Below are positions 44,916 through 53,629 of a stretch of DNA of 64,000 bases, piece after piece. Source of the stretch: CAJCIT01 sp963771305 (GTDB taxonomy: Bacteria; Acidobacteriota; Terriglobia; Bryobacterales; Bryobacteraceae); contig CAVYTS010000021.1 of assembly GCA_963771305.1 (NCBI GenBank), forward strand, positions 124,001-188,000, read 5' to 3'. Position numbers and translations under genes: made by a program. The first letter of the stretch is position 1. Every line of letters starts with the position of its first letter. The notes under the pieces were generated by a model that was given only the letters and a program-made list of their open reading frames with translations, was not told the origin of the DNA and searched no databases.

Positions 44916-44928
44916 CAGTGCTCCGTAC

Positions 44929-46944
44929 TTAGCGTTTGCTTTCAATGGCTGTGCGAATAGCCGCAATCCGCGAATGCTGAGGCTCCTCCTGGCTCGCATC
45001 TACACTCGCGCGTTCGAGCCATGCTAGTCCGCCTTTTACACCGTACTCAACTGCCAATAGCTCTCCCAGAGATCGCTGCACCAGCGGGTCGGAATCAGCG
45101 ATCGCACGCTGGTACAACGCGTTTGCCGCACCATCGCCAAGTTGCAGGAGGGCGGTAAAGACCGGAAGATCTTTCGGCTCCGGATCGGAGTAACTGAGCG
45201 GTCCTCGTTCATATACAGTCACTGCCGGGTCGCGGAACGTGAGATTCTCAACCAGGAGAGGCACGCTCTTGGAGGAACCAATGCGAGCCAGGGTTGCAAT
45301 CGCTCGCACGGCGACCCGCCGGGCCGCCGGATCATCTGAGCCGAAATCGAAACGCAGTCCGTCTAGAAGCGCTAACTCAGCATCGGAGAAGCTCATACTC
45401 GCCTCGCTTTTGCGCTCCTCGAGCTCGTTTAGTTCGCGAATGGCCGCTTGCTGAACCCCAGGGTCGACCGACCGCAGTCGTGGCAGAAGTGCCTGCAACA
45501 CAGAAGCAAGCTGAGCGTCCTCATCAAAGCTAGGGGCGGGAGACCCCTCCGCAACTACATCAGCCTGGGGCAGCAGTGCAGCCGCCACAGTAATGCTGAG
45601 GTTCTGCATCGCTGTTTGCGCGCCGCCGGGATTCTGGGAGTCTTTCGCCTGAACCTTAAACATGAAGGTTCCCTGCTTCGTCGGAGTTCCAGAGATCGTA
45701 CCGCTATCGGCATTCAACATCCACCCATCGGGGAGGGCGCCTCCCGTTACAGACCATTTGATTGGCGGGAAGCCGCCGGCGGACTGCAGGGTTTGGCTGT
45801 ATGCAACACCCACCTTGCCTGCCGGAAGCGCCCTAGTCGTGATGCCGAGCTTGACTGAGTCGCAACTTGCCGAGTTGAGATCAAAGCTCAAGTTCGTCTT
45901 AAACGTCGCAGTGCTTAGACCACTCGCAAGATCCTTGTTATCGCCTCTGGCCTGAAAGCTGTTCTCAAGCGGATATTTGGCCAGCGTATTCTGAGGGGGA
46001 TCGCTGGCGGCCTTTGCCGATAGCGCCTGGCTCCAAAACGCCAGCACGCCCGCGCGCTCCGCGCCAAAGCGCGGCCATTCCACGAAGTTCTTGCGCGTAC
46101 GATCAATTGTGTTCTTCACCTTATTGTTCGAGACACCGGAGTTATCCCAGTCGTAAATGAAGCCCTTAGGGTTGCTCGCTTGCGGATCCAATTGGTTGCA
46201 TTGGGTACAACTGTCCTCCTCCGCACCTGCCGGCACCCGCCGGGCTAGCTGGTTGTTCGTGCTGAAATTGTTTCCGCGAAAAAAGGTGCTTCCATTTACA
46301 AGATCTTCGAATTCGCAAACCTGCTTCGCTCGTTCGACGATTGTACGTTTCGGTGCGAAGTCCGGCGGATTTACACGGCCGCGTAACTCGATCCCTTGTC
46401 CCAGCCTGTCTGTATAAACATGCAGCCCGGTCTTTCCATCCTTGGGATCGACTTCGTGTGTTCGGGGATCGTTGGGCGGCCTAAAATCAGCGCGCCACGA
46501 CTGGGCATTTGTCACACGGAACTCCCAACGATCCACCCAAAGAACCGTCAGCTTGACCGATGCTTTCTTATCATCTCGATTCGTAAAGTTGACAAAGAGT
46601 TCGACGTCGTCCGTGGCAGCGCTCGCAGCAACCCCTTCCACCCAAACGATTTGCGGCGATGTAATGAACTTGTTGTCGGTGCCATTCAATGTGATCTCGG
46701 TATTCTTTTCCGAGTCCTTCCAGATTCTTACCTTGTCGCCGTTTGCGCCTTTCTTCAGAAAGAGTGCGACCCCGTTGACATCCCATGTGATTGTGAGCAT
46801 TCGGAGGTTGGTCTCGCCAATAACCGGATGCTCATCCAAGTCGGGGATGCCGTTGTTGTTGTCGTCGTTAGCATTTAAGACAAGGACCCATTTCGTTGCC
46901 CTGGAAGTCTTTTGTATCCAGGACCATAGTAATAGGACCGCCAA
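44929..46944 (-). CDS. Secreted protein with Ig-like (He_PIG) and HEAT-repeat domains
   Basis: About 670 residues in one frame. It starts with KWVLVLNANDDNNNGIPDLD, a Ca-binding-like Asp/Asn-rich segment. The central region is unrecognised and contains CTQC and many aromatic residues. An Ig domain of the 'putative Ig' type follows (GVAYSQTLQSAGGFPPIKWS, DSGTISGTPTKQGTFMFKVQ). The last 200 residues form HEAT-like helices (DPAARRVAVRAIATLARIGS, SKSVPLLVENLTF, DPLVQRSLGELLAV). The frame's first codons (from TTG) do not look like a natural start; the probable real N-terminus is in the neighbouring frame (next entry). The role is probably extracellular binding. Confidence 0.78.
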   Translation of the reverse strand: MAVLLLWSWIQKTSRATKWVLVLNANDDNNNGIPDLDEHPVIGETNLRMLTITWDVNGVALFLKKGANGDKVRIWKDSEKNTEITLNGTDNKFITSPQIVWVEGVAASAATDDVELFVNFTNRDDKKASVKLTVLWVDRWEFRVTNAQSWRADFRPPNDPRTHEVDPKDGKTGLHVYTDRLGQGIELRGRVNPPDFAPKRTIVERAKQVCEFEDLVNGSTFFRGNNFSTNNQLARRVPAGAEEDSCTQCNQLDPQASNPKGFIYDWDNSGVSNNKVKNTIDRTRKNFVEWPRFGAERAGVLAFWSQALSAKAASDPPQNTLAKYPLENSFQARGDNKDLASGLSTATFKTNLSFDLNSASCDSVKLGITTRALPAGKVGVAYSQTLQSAGGFPPIKWSVTGGALPDGWMLNADSGTISGTPTKQGTFMFKVQAKDSQNPGGAQTAMQNLSITVAAALLPQADVVAEGSPAPSFDEDAQLASVLQALLPRLRSVDPGVQQAAIRELNELEERKSEASMSFSDAELALLDGLRFDFGSDDPAARRVAVRAIATLARIGSSKSVPLLVENLTFRDPAVTVYERGPLSYSDPEPKDLPVFTALLQLGDGAANALYQRAIADSDPLVQRSLGELLAVEYGVKGGLAWLERASVDASQEEPQHSRIAAIRTAIESKR

Positions 46945-47029
46945 ACATGGGAACGACCGCCATCCCAGCCATCAAGATATTCGCGACGAGCTTCAGGCGC
47001 GACTCGAAAGGTGTTCTGGCATCCCACAT
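46868..47029 (-). other. Likely true N-terminus (signal peptide) of the Ig/HEAT protein, separated by a +1 frameshift
   Basis: AGGAGG (complement 47037-47042) precedes an ATG (complement 47027-47029) that opens MWDARTPFESRLKLVANIL and a hydrophobic stretch MAGMAVVPMFGGPITMVL, a plausible signal peptide. The frame continues DTKDFQGN. Removing one base near 46890 joins FQGN directly to KWVLVLNAND of the long frame. As sequenced this frame stops at 46868. Confidence 0.6.
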
Positions 47030-47397
47030 TCTGGACCTCCTCTTGCTTCTGGCCCGTCCGGGATACAAGCTAGCGAGAAATAGTATAGAGCGGTTGCCGT
47101 AAAGAAACAAGACAAGATACTGGACGTGACAAGACACTGGACGATAGCGATGGAGGCGATGTGCGGCGCCCCGCCTACGCCGATCAGGTGCAGCGTTAGG
47201 CCGTCGTTGACGTTCCTTCGCCGCTGAAGCACTTCATTGCTGGTCCATTTGTGAATGGTGGGCGGTCATCCTCTTGCTCGTCACGATGCTACGATGAGAA
47301 TTCTGTTAGCAGCCTAGACCCCGGCGCGTAGGCCCCAGCCGCGGGTGATCACCTGGAAAACGAAGGAAACTTCCTTACCCAACGGCCTTATTTCTAT
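47030..47397. other. Intergenic region with a tandem 17-bp repeat (368 bp)
   Basis: No gene is recognised between the Ig/HEAT gene start and trpB. Positions 47111-47127 and 47128-47144 are two near-identical 17-bp units (GACAAGA-T/C-ACTGGACG-x). The region must hold the promoters of both divergent units. No Trp-rich leader peptide or T-box pattern was seen before trpB. Confidence 0.5.
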
Positions 47398-48597
47398 ATG
47401 ACCTCGCACACCGTGCCTGATGATCTCGGTCACTTTGGCCCTTACGGCGGACGCTACGTCCCCGAGGTCTTAATGTCGCCGCTGGAGGAACTGGAGCAGG
47501 CTTATTACGAGGCTCGGCGCGATCCGGCTTTTGAGAAAGAACTGGCCGGGCTGCTGCACCATTATGCGGGACGGCCGACGCCGCTGTATTTTGCGAAGCG
47601 CCTCACGGAACAATTGGGCGGTGCCAGCATCTGGCTGAAGCGCGAAGACCTGCTGCATACCGGCGCGCACAAGATCAACAACTGCCTGGGCCAAGTGCTT
47701 CTGGCCCGGCGCATGGGGAAGAAACGCATCGTCGCCGAGACCGGCGCGGGACAACATGGCGTGGCGACGGCGACTGTGTGCGCGTTGTTCGGCATGGACT
47801 GCGTGGTCTACATGGGCGACGAGGACATGCGCCGCCAGCAGCTGAACGTGTTTCGCATGCGGCTGCTGGGAGCACAGGTTGTGGGCGTCGCCAATGGCAG
47901 CGCCACGCTGAAGGACGCCATCAGCGAAGCCATGCGCGACTGGGTGACGAACGTGGATTCGACACACTACCTGCTGGGCTCCGCGCTGGGGGCACATCCC
48001 TACCCGATGATGGTGCGCGACTTTCATAAAGTGATCGGCGAAGAAGTGCGCTGCCAGGCCATCGATCAGATTGGGTGTTTCCCCGACACGTTGATCGCGT
48101 GCGTGGGTGGCGGCAGCAACGCGATTGGACTGTTCTATCCGTTTGTGAACGAAACAAACGTGCGGATGATTGGGGTTGAGGCCGGGGGACGCGGCGGGGC
48201 CCTTGGTGAGCATGCGGCTCGTTTCAGCGGCGGCGCTCCGGGCGTGTTGCACGGTGCGTTCAGCTACCTACTGCAGGACGAGGAGGGGCAAGTCGGCCTG
48301 ACGCATTCAATCTCCGCGGGGCTTGACTATGCACTGATTGGGCCGGAGCATGCGTGGCTGCATGACCAGAAGCGGGCCGAGTACCTATCTGTGGACGATG
48401 CCGAGGCCCTGCGGGCAGCGCAACGGCTGGCGCGGACGGAGGGAATCATTCCGGCACTGGAATCCGCCCATGCCGTCGCGGAAGCCATCCGGCGCGCACC
48501 CTCCGAGCGCGGGCGAACCTACGTGGTGAACCTTTCCGGACGCGGCGATAAGGACACGGACATCTACCGCGAGAACCTGCCGGAGCTCGAAGGTTAA
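47398..48597 (+). CDS. trpB: Tryptophan synthase beta chain
   Basis: A 399-residue PLP enzyme that joins indole and serine to tryptophan. It begins GHFGPYGGRYVPEVLMSPLE. The Schiff-base Lys is K92 in HTGAHKINNCLGQ, the catalytic Glu is in VAETGAGQHGVATATVCALF, and the phosphate loop is CVGGGSNAIGLFYPF. Length and motifs fit the TrpB1 class that pairs with TrpA. The TAATG junction overlaps the trpA start, so the two chains are made in equal amounts. First gene of a five-gene aromatic operon. Confidence 0.98.
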   Translation: MTSHTVPDDLGHFGPYGGRYVPEVLMSPLEELEQAYYEARRDPAFEKELAGLLHHYAGRPTPLYFAKRLTEQLGGASIWLKREDLLHTGAHKINNCLGQVLLARRMGKKRIVAETGAGQHGVATATVCALFGMDCVVYMGDEDMRRQQLNVFRMRLLGAQVVGVANGSATLKDAISEAMRDWVTNVDSTHYLLGSALGAHPYPMMVRDFHKVIGEEVRCQAIDQIGCFPDTLIACVGGGSNAIGLFYPFVNETNVRMIGVEAGGRGGALGEHAARFSGGAPGVLHGAFSYLLQDEEGQVGLTHSISAGLDYALIGPEHAWLHDQKRAEYLSVDDAEALRAAQRLARTEGIIPALESAHAVAEAIRRAPSERGRTYVVNLSGRGDKDTDIYRENLPELEG

Positions 48598-49463
48598 TGG
48601 CGGCACAAACACTCACTCGCATCGGACACCTGTTTGACCGGAGCCGGAAGAGCGGAAAGAAGGCGTTCATCGCCTACCTCACCGCCGGCGACCCGCAGCC
48701 CGATCAGACGACGTCGATGGTGCTGGCGTTGGAACGGGGCGGCGCCGATCTCATTGAACTGGGTGTTCCCTTCTCCGATCCCATTGCCGACGGTCCTGTG
48801 ATCCAGCGGGCGTCGGATCGCGCGCTGCGTGCGGGCATGAATCTGGGCAAACTGCTGGAGAGTGTGCGTGAGATACGGCGCGTGTCGCAGGTTCCGCTGC
48901 TGCTGTTCAGCTACATGAATCCTTTGTTGCGCTACGGCTTTGAGAGGCTCGCGCGGGATGCCTCCGAGGCCGGAATCGACGGAGTATTGTTGACGGACCT
49001 AAGCGTGGAAGAAGCCGACGAACCGGTGCGGCGGCTGCGCGAGCAAGGCTTGGACACTGTGTTTCTGGTTGCGCCCACCAGCAGCGAGCGGCGGCTGAAC
49101 CTGGTCTCGCGCCACTCGTCGGGCTTCATCTACCTGGTCTCGAGAACCGGCGTCACGGGTGAGCAGGCATCTGTGTCCGACGCCGTGGCGCCGCTGATTG
49201 CGCGAACGCGGCAACACACCGACCTTCCACTTGCCGTGGGGTTCGGAATCGGCACGCCGCGGCAGGTAGCCGAAGTGGCGCAACTAGCGGATGCTGTCGT
49301 AGTAGGAAGCGCTATCGTAAAGACCATAGAAAAGAACGCCGCATTGCCGGGCAGCACACCGCAAATATGGGCGACTGAAGTGGAGCGCTTCGTTCGGGAA
49401 CTCTCTGCGCCGCTGCAGCGGGATGACGCGGCCACCGGCGGCACGGCGAAGGGCCCGGCCTGA
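48597..49463 (+). CDS. trpA: Tryptophan synthase alpha chain
   Basis: A 288-residue TIM barrel that cleaves indole-3-glycerol phosphate to indole and glyceraldehyde 3-phosphate. The catalytic Glu54 and Asp65 lie in ADLIELGVPFSDPIADGPVI. Phosphate-binding loops are seen at YLVSRTGVTGEQ and VGFGIGTPRQVAEVAQLADA. The C-terminal tail is slightly long. ATG overlaps the trpB stop and aroQ starts 6 bp after its TGA. Confidence 0.97.
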   Translation: MAAQTLTRIGHLFDRSRKSGKKAFIAYLTAGDPQPDQTTSMVLALERGGADLIELGVPFSDPIADGPVIQRASDRALRAGMNLGKLLESVREIRRVSQVPLLLFSYMNPLLRYGFERLARDASEAGIDGVLLTDLSVEEADEPVRRLREQGLDTVFLVAPTSSERRLNLVSRHSSGFIYLVSRTGVTGEQASVSDAVAPLIARTRQHTDLPLAVGFGIGTPRQVAEVAQLADAVVVGSAIVKTIEKNAALPGSTPQIWATEVERFVRELSAPLQRDDAATGGTAKGPA

Positions 49464-49469
49464 GAAGAA

Positions 49470-49784
49470 ATGCGCGCGTACACGCTGGAAGATCTCGCTC
49501 GCTGCCGTGAGCTCATTGATGAAGTGGACCGGCGTCTGCTCGATTTGCTCAACGAGCGTACGGCCGTGGTGGAAGAAATCGGGCGGATCAAACAGGTGCT
49601 GCATTTGGCGATTTACGAGCCGAAGCGCGAAGACCAAGTTTTCCAGAATGTCTTGACACACAATCAGGGGCCGCTGCCGGCGGCTGCGGTGCAACGTATT
49701 TTTGAGCGCGTGATTGACGAGATGCGCACGGTGCAGAAGCTGAAGATGGTGCCGGAAGCGGAAGACCACGGCGCGGGTCGGTAG
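49470..49784 (+). CDS. aroQ: Chorismate mutase (AroQ class)
   Basis: A 104-residue all-helical enzyme converting chorismate to prephenate: LARCRELIDEVDRRLLDLLN, ERTAVVEEIGRIKQ and EPKREDQVFQNV, with the active-site Arg (helix 1), Lys (GRIKQ) and Arg-Glu (KRE) expected of the AroQ fold. It is a stand-alone domain, not fused to DAHP synthase or prephenate dehydratase, and lies between trpA and aroF in the same operon. Confidence 0.9.
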   Translation: MRAYTLEDLARCRELIDEVDRRLLDLLNERTAVVEEIGRIKQVLHLAIYEPKREDQVFQNVLTHNQGPLPAAAVQRIFERVIDEMRTVQKLKMVPEAEDHGAGR

Positions 49785-49786
49785 GG

Positions 49787-49804
49787 GCCGGACCTGGGTC
49801 CGGC
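49787..49804. repeat. 8-bp perfect inverted repeat inside the aromatic operon
   Basis: GCCGGACC, TG, GGTCCGGC forms a GC-only hairpin 2 bp after the aroQ stop and before aroF. No T tract follows. It could stabilise or partly terminate the upstream message. Confidence 0.4.
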
Positions 49805-49859
49805 GCGGGCGAGGGTGCCCGGCCCACTCAGTTCCAGGCGTTAGGGAGGATTTCTAAAG

Positions 49860-50873
49860 ATGTTGGTTGTCATGCAGGAAGGCGCGCCTGAGTTGCAGAT
49901 TCAGGGCGTGATCGACCGCCTCGTGGAAATGGGTTTCACGGTGCACCGCTCGACGGGCGTGTTGCACACCGTGTTGGGCGGCGTGGGGCCGGTGGAGCAG
50001 TTTGAGCCCGCTGATTTCGAGGTGATGGAGGGCGTCAAAGAAGCCCATCGCATTGTCTCGCCGTACAAGCTGGCGAGCAAGCATTTCAAGCCCGGTGGCA
50101 CGATTATTCAAGTGGGCGCGGTCGAAATTGGCGGCCCACACGTCGTCACGATGGCCGGGCCGTGCAGCGTCGAGAACGAATACCAGATTGAGCGTGCGGC
50201 CGAAATCGCGGTAAAAGGCGGCGCACAAATGATTCGCGGCGGAGCGTTCAAACCGCGCAGTTCGCCTTACAGTTTTCAAGGAATGGGTGAAGAGGGCCTG
50301 AAGCTGATGCGCCGAGCGGCCGACAGGCATGGCCTGAAGGTGATTAGCGAGGTGATGGATCAAACCCAGATCCCGCTGCTGGTGGAATACTCCGACATCC
50401 TGCAGGTCGGAGCGCGCAACATGCAGAACTTCAATCTGCTGCGCGAACTGGGCAAACTGCGCAAGCCGGTACTCGTGAAGCGCGGCATCGCCGCGACGAT
50501 TGAGGAATTGCTGCTTTCCGCCGAATACGTGCTTTCGGGCGGCAACTACCAGGTGATCCTGTGCGAGCGCGGTATTCGTACCTTTGAGACCTATACGAGG
50601 AACACGATGGACATCTCGGCCATCCCGGTGCTGAAACGGCTGACGCATTTGCCGGTTGTGGCCGACCCATCGCACGGTACCGGCAAGCGGGACTTTGTGG
50701 TACCCATGGCGCGCGCCGCCGTAGCGGCCGGCGCCGATGGGTTGTTGGTAGAGGTCCATCACGACCCCGAGCATGCCATGAGCGACGGAGCACAGACCCT
50801 GCGGCCCGAGCAGTTCCAGGAAATGATGACGCAGGTGCGCTCCATCGCCCACGCCATCGGACGAACTGCCTGA
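49860..50873 (+). CDS. aroF: 3-deoxy-7-phosphoheptulonate synthase (DAHP synthase, AroA-beta type)
   Basis: A 337-residue enzyme for the first shikimate step (PEP plus erythrose 4-phosphate). Residues 1-70 form the ferredoxin-like regulatory domain (MLVVMQEGAPELQIQGVIDR, MGFTVHRSTGVLHTVLGGVG) known from the Thermotoga-type enzyme. The barrel has VTMAGPCSVENEYQIERAAE, MIRGGAFKPRSSPYSFQGMG and HLPVVADPSHGTGKRDFVVP with metal and PEP ligands in place. GGAGG lies 10 bases upstream. Feedback by Tyr or Phe through the N-terminal domain is known in relatives. Its TGA overlaps an ATG of the next frame (TGATG). Confidence 0.96.
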   Translation: MLVVMQEGAPELQIQGVIDRLVEMGFTVHRSTGVLHTVLGGVGPVEQFEPADFEVMEGVKEAHRIVSPYKLASKHFKPGGTIIQVGAVEIGGPHVVTMAGPCSVENEYQIERAAEIAVKGGAQMIRGGAFKPRSSPYSFQGMGEEGLKLMRRAADRHGLKVISEVMDQTQIPLLVEYSDILQVGARNMQNFNLLRELGKLRKPVLVKRGIAATIEELLLSAEYVLSGGNYQVILCERGIRTFETYTRNTMDISAIPVLKRLTHLPVVADPSHGTGKRDFVVPMARAAVAAGADGLLVEVHHDPEHAMSDGAQTLRPEQFQEMMTQVRSIAHAIGRTA

Positions 50874-50902
50874 TGCCGTCGGGCCAAGGCAAGGAATCGG
50901 GC

Positions 50903-51754
50903 ATGATCAACACGGTTGCCATTGTCGGCGTCGGGCTCATCGGCGGCTCGTTCGGACGCTCGCTGCGAAGAGTGGGCTTCAGTGGCGAGATCCTTGGGGT
51001 CAGTTCTCCAGGCGCGATCAGCGCGGGCCTGCGGGTGGGCGCCATCTCTACCTCCGGCACATTGGCTGAAGCGGCGGCGCGCGCCGACGTGCTCTACCTG
51101 GCGCAACCGGTTGACCGGATCCTGGTCACGATCGAGCAACTGGGTCCTTTGCTGCATGCACGCTCAGCCGGCGTGCTAGTGACCGATGCCGGCAGCACGA
51201 AGACTGCGATTGTCGCCAGCGCCAATGCGGTGCTTCCCCGAAATGCCTTCCTTGGAGGGCATCCATTGGCCGGCAAAGAGAAGAGCGGCGTAGAGGTTTC
51301 GGACGCAGACCTATTCGTGGGGAGGCCTTATGTGCTCACTCCTTCGCCCGGTTTCGACAGTCGGTTGGCTGATGAGTTCCGCGCATGGATCGAGCGCACC
51401 GGCGCCCGGCTGGTCGAGATGTCGCCGGAAGAGCACGATACGGTTGTCGCCCTGACTTCACACCTGCCGCAACTGATCTCGACTTCGCTGGCCCTGACGT
51501 TGGCGGCACATCCGAATCCACACACCGCGCAGGTCCACGGATCCGGCTTGCTGGATATGACCCGGTTGGCGTTGAGTTCACCCGACCTCTGGCAGAGCAT
51601 CATTGCGACCAATCAGACCGAGATTTTGCATGCTCTGGATGCGTTTTCCGACCGCCTTCAGACGGTACGAAAGGCGGTTTTGGCCGGTGAAATTAGTACT
51701 CCGTTTGTTGAGGCGCGTACACTTGGGCTCGAACTGAGGCGGCTATCTCATTGA
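50903..51754 (+). CDS. tyrA: Prephenate dehydrogenase
   Basis: A 283-residue NAD-dependent enzyme of tyrosine synthesis. The start MINTVAIVGVGLIGGSFGRS is chosen because AAGGAA lies 7 bases upstream; an ATG ten codons earlier overlaps the aroF stop. The Rossmann loop is VGVGLIGGS. The substrate region has TDAGSTKTAIV, FLGGHPLAGKEKSGVE and MSPEEHDTVVALTSHLPQLI, with the His residues typical of TyrA. Last gene of trpB-trpA-aroQ-aroF-tyrA. Confidence 0.94.
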   Translation: MINTVAIVGVGLIGGSFGRSLRRVGFSGEILGVSSPGAISAGLRVGAISTSGTLAEAAARADVLYLAQPVDRILVTIEQLGPLLHARSAGVLVTDAGSTKTAIVASANAVLPRNAFLGGHPLAGKEKSGVEVSDADLFVGRPYVLTPSPGFDSRLADEFRAWIERTGARLVEMSPEEHDTVVALTSHLPQLISTSLALTLAAHPNPHTAQVHGSGLLDMTRLALSSPDLWQSIIATNQTEILHALDAFSDRLQTVRKAVLAGEISTPFVEARTLGLELRRLSH

Positions 51755-51865
51755 TTTTACTATAATAGGCTTCAATCGCAAACAATTGTCATTTTTCTCT
51801 ATCAAAAAGTACTAGGACTGCATATAATCAGGTAGAAAATCGCCCGAAATAGAGGTTAAGTTTCG
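51755..51865 (+). promoter_or_regulatory. AT-rich upstream region of the Crp/Fnr gene with two TATAAT boxes
   Basis: This 111-bp stretch is strikingly AT-rich for the window. Perfect TATAAT hexamers lie at 51761-51766 and 51823-51828. No good TTGACA is at 16-18 bp from either, so the second (38 bp before the ATG) is only a candidate -10 box, perhaps activator-dependent. Confidence 0.4.
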
Positions 51866-52549
51866 ATGAGTACCCTGATGCAAACGGTCCGGTCTGCCCT
51901 TCTGCTCTCGCCGGACGTCACAAGGCTGACATCCGTAAGAAGATTCAACTGCCTTTTCTCGCAAGGGCAGCCCGCGGAAGCCATGTTCATGATTGAAGAG
52001 GGCCTCGTCAAACAGACCAGGACCAACCACGGCGGAGACCGCATCATTCTGGCAATGTGTGGGCCAGGCGACATTGTGGGCGAGGAGTCATTGGGCGCTG
52101 CCGGCACCTACGCCGCCGACGCCGAAGTTTTGACGCCCGCCACCCTGTACCGGATCCCGCGAGAAACGCTGAGCCGCATGGTTCATCAGGATGTGGAGTT
52201 TGCAGGCCTTCTGATCGACTTTCTCCTAAAGCGGCGGCAGATGCTGGCGGAGAAGGTGGAGTTGCTGTGCCTTCACGATGTGGAGTACCGAATCCTGTTT
52301 TACTTGGCGGAACTTTCCAATTTGGTGCGTCCGGCCACCGACTCAACGGGGTATCACGTGCCCATTACGCAGTCTGAGTTGGCCGATCTTATCGGGGCCA
52401 CCCGCGAGACGACATCCACCACACTGAATCAGCTTGAGAAGCGCGGGTTGTTGAAGCTCTCGCGACGCCTGTTGACGATCCCCGCACCGAGCCTGCTGCG
52501 CAGTGCTACGGCGCAGATGCAAGGCGCCGCTACGGCAAAGGCTGGTTAG
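51866..52549 (+). CDS. Crp/Fnr-family transcriptional regulator
   Basis: A 227-residue regulator. The cyclic-nucleotide-binding-like beta-roll (residues about 20-125) includes FSQGQPAEAMFMIEEGLVKQ and CGPGDIVGEESLGAAGTYAA. The C-terminal winged helix has ITQSELADLIGATRETTSTT, LNQLEKRGLLKLSRRLLTI, with the recognition helix clear. It has no N-terminal Fnr-type Cys cluster, and the cAMP-binding R-T-A-x-V motif is not seen, so the effector is unknown. The stop overlaps that of the convergent glycosyltransferase gene by 4 bp. Confidence 0.93.
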   Translation: MSTLMQTVRSALLLSPDVTRLTSVRRFNCLFSQGQPAEAMFMIEEGLVKQTRTNHGGDRIILAMCGPGDIVGEESLGAAGTYAADAEVLTPATLYRIPRETLSRMVHQDVEFAGLLIDFLLKRRQMLAEKVELLCLHDVEYRILFYLAELSNLVRPATDSTGYHVPITQSELADLIGATRETTSTTLNQLEKRGLLKLSRRLLTIPAPSLLRSATAQMQGAATAKAG

Positions 52550-53535
52550 GCTTCCGCTCCCCGGCGGACGGTAAGAACCTCAACCGCGCGATCGAGGACT
52601 CGTTGAAACAGTTCGGGCTCGCCACCACAGGCTTCGGCGTATTTGCGGCCCGCCTCTGCGACCCTTAGTCGAAGATCGTTATCGTCCCATGCGCGTCGGA
52701 TCATATCCGCTAGAGCGACTGGGTCTTCCGGCGGCACCATTAATGCTTCGCTGGTAAGGACGTCGCTTGAACCCGGGCCGGAGCTGACAATGACGCATTT
52801 GCCCATGAGCATCGAGTTCAAATAGGTGCCGATGCCGGAGGGACAAATCCGCGCGCTGAGAATCGGCAGAACCACCAGCCGAGCCTTTTCCGTAATGCCA
52901 ATCAGGGCCTCCGGACTCCCATCGTCGTCCAGCAGGTGAACATTTGGGGGTAATGCTTCTACCGGCCAGGTGAAGCGGCTGGAATGGGTGGCAAACCCCG
53001 CGAAATCAGGCTGGGGAATTGCGGCAGGAAGGTCGGCAAGCTTGCTCATGGAGGCAAAGAACGTGTCGTAATCGCGCTCCGACCGGCCAAAGCAGAGGAT
53101 ATACTCGCCATCGGGGTCAACCTTGTACTGGTAGCGGTAACGGATGTTGGCCTTGAATGGAAGGTAGGAGATGCGGTCCGCGGGAATACCGAAGTACTTC
53201 GTCAAGCCATCGAACGTCTTGAAGTGAACAGAGTAGTGATCAACCCGGGAAAGCAGGAACCGTTTGATGCCTGCCGTCAGGCGGGACTTCCAGTGTGTGG
53301 GCCGGCGAAGGACAACGTCGTTCACCACGATCGGGCGGCGAAAAAGCGGCAATAGGAAGTACAGAAGAACCAGCCTATAGGTAAGCGATACATCGCAATT
53401 CACCAAAACCAAATCACATTTCCGCGAGAGTCTTAGAAAATCCCAAGCGGACTTCAGGATAATCGCCTGACCGGTAACGCCGGAAGTGGTTTTCCACTGT
53501 TCCGGAAAGCGGTCGAAATTGGTCAGTATCAGCAT
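52546..53535 (-). CDS. Glycosyltransferase (GT-B fold, family 4-like)
   Basis: A 329-residue protein. The C-terminal half has the GT-B donor-site pattern: EYILCFGRSERDYDTFFASM, LPPNVHLLDDDGSPEALIGI, then PSGIGTYLNSMLMGKCVIVS and MVPPEDPVALADMIRRAWDD, equivalent to GT4 'E-x7-E' and following helices. The first acidic residue of E-x7-E is not obvious, so it is a divergent member. Acceptor and sugar are unknown. It stands alone, not in a polysaccharide cluster. Confidence 0.82.
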   Translation of the reverse strand: MLILTNFDRFPEQWKTTSGVTGQAIILKSAWDFLRLSRKCDLVLVNCDVSLTYRLVLLYFLLPLFRRPIVVNDVVLRRPTHWKSRLTAGIKRFLLSRVDHYSVHFKTFDGLTKYFGIPADRISYLPFKANIRYRYQYKVDPDGEYILCFGRSERDYDTFFASMSKLADLPAAIPQPDFAGFATHSSRFTWPVEALPPNVHLLDDDGSPEALIGITEKARLVVLPILSARICPSGIGTYLNSMLMGKCVIVSSGPGSSDVLTSEALMVPPEDPVALADMIRRAWDDNDLRLRVAEAGRKYAEACGGEPELFQRVLDRAVEVLTVRRGAEA

Positions 53536-53629
53536 CCGGCTGGCATTCGCTTCGTGAGTAGTGTAACAACCCGCGACAGTTTCTCGGCGTCAGAGAATGT
53601 TCCCCGTTCGCTAAGCTGAAGTCTTAGGA

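Noticed and set aside
49854..50852. 332-codon minus-strand open frame
   Set aside because: Antisense to aroF, which has complete DAHP synthase motifs.
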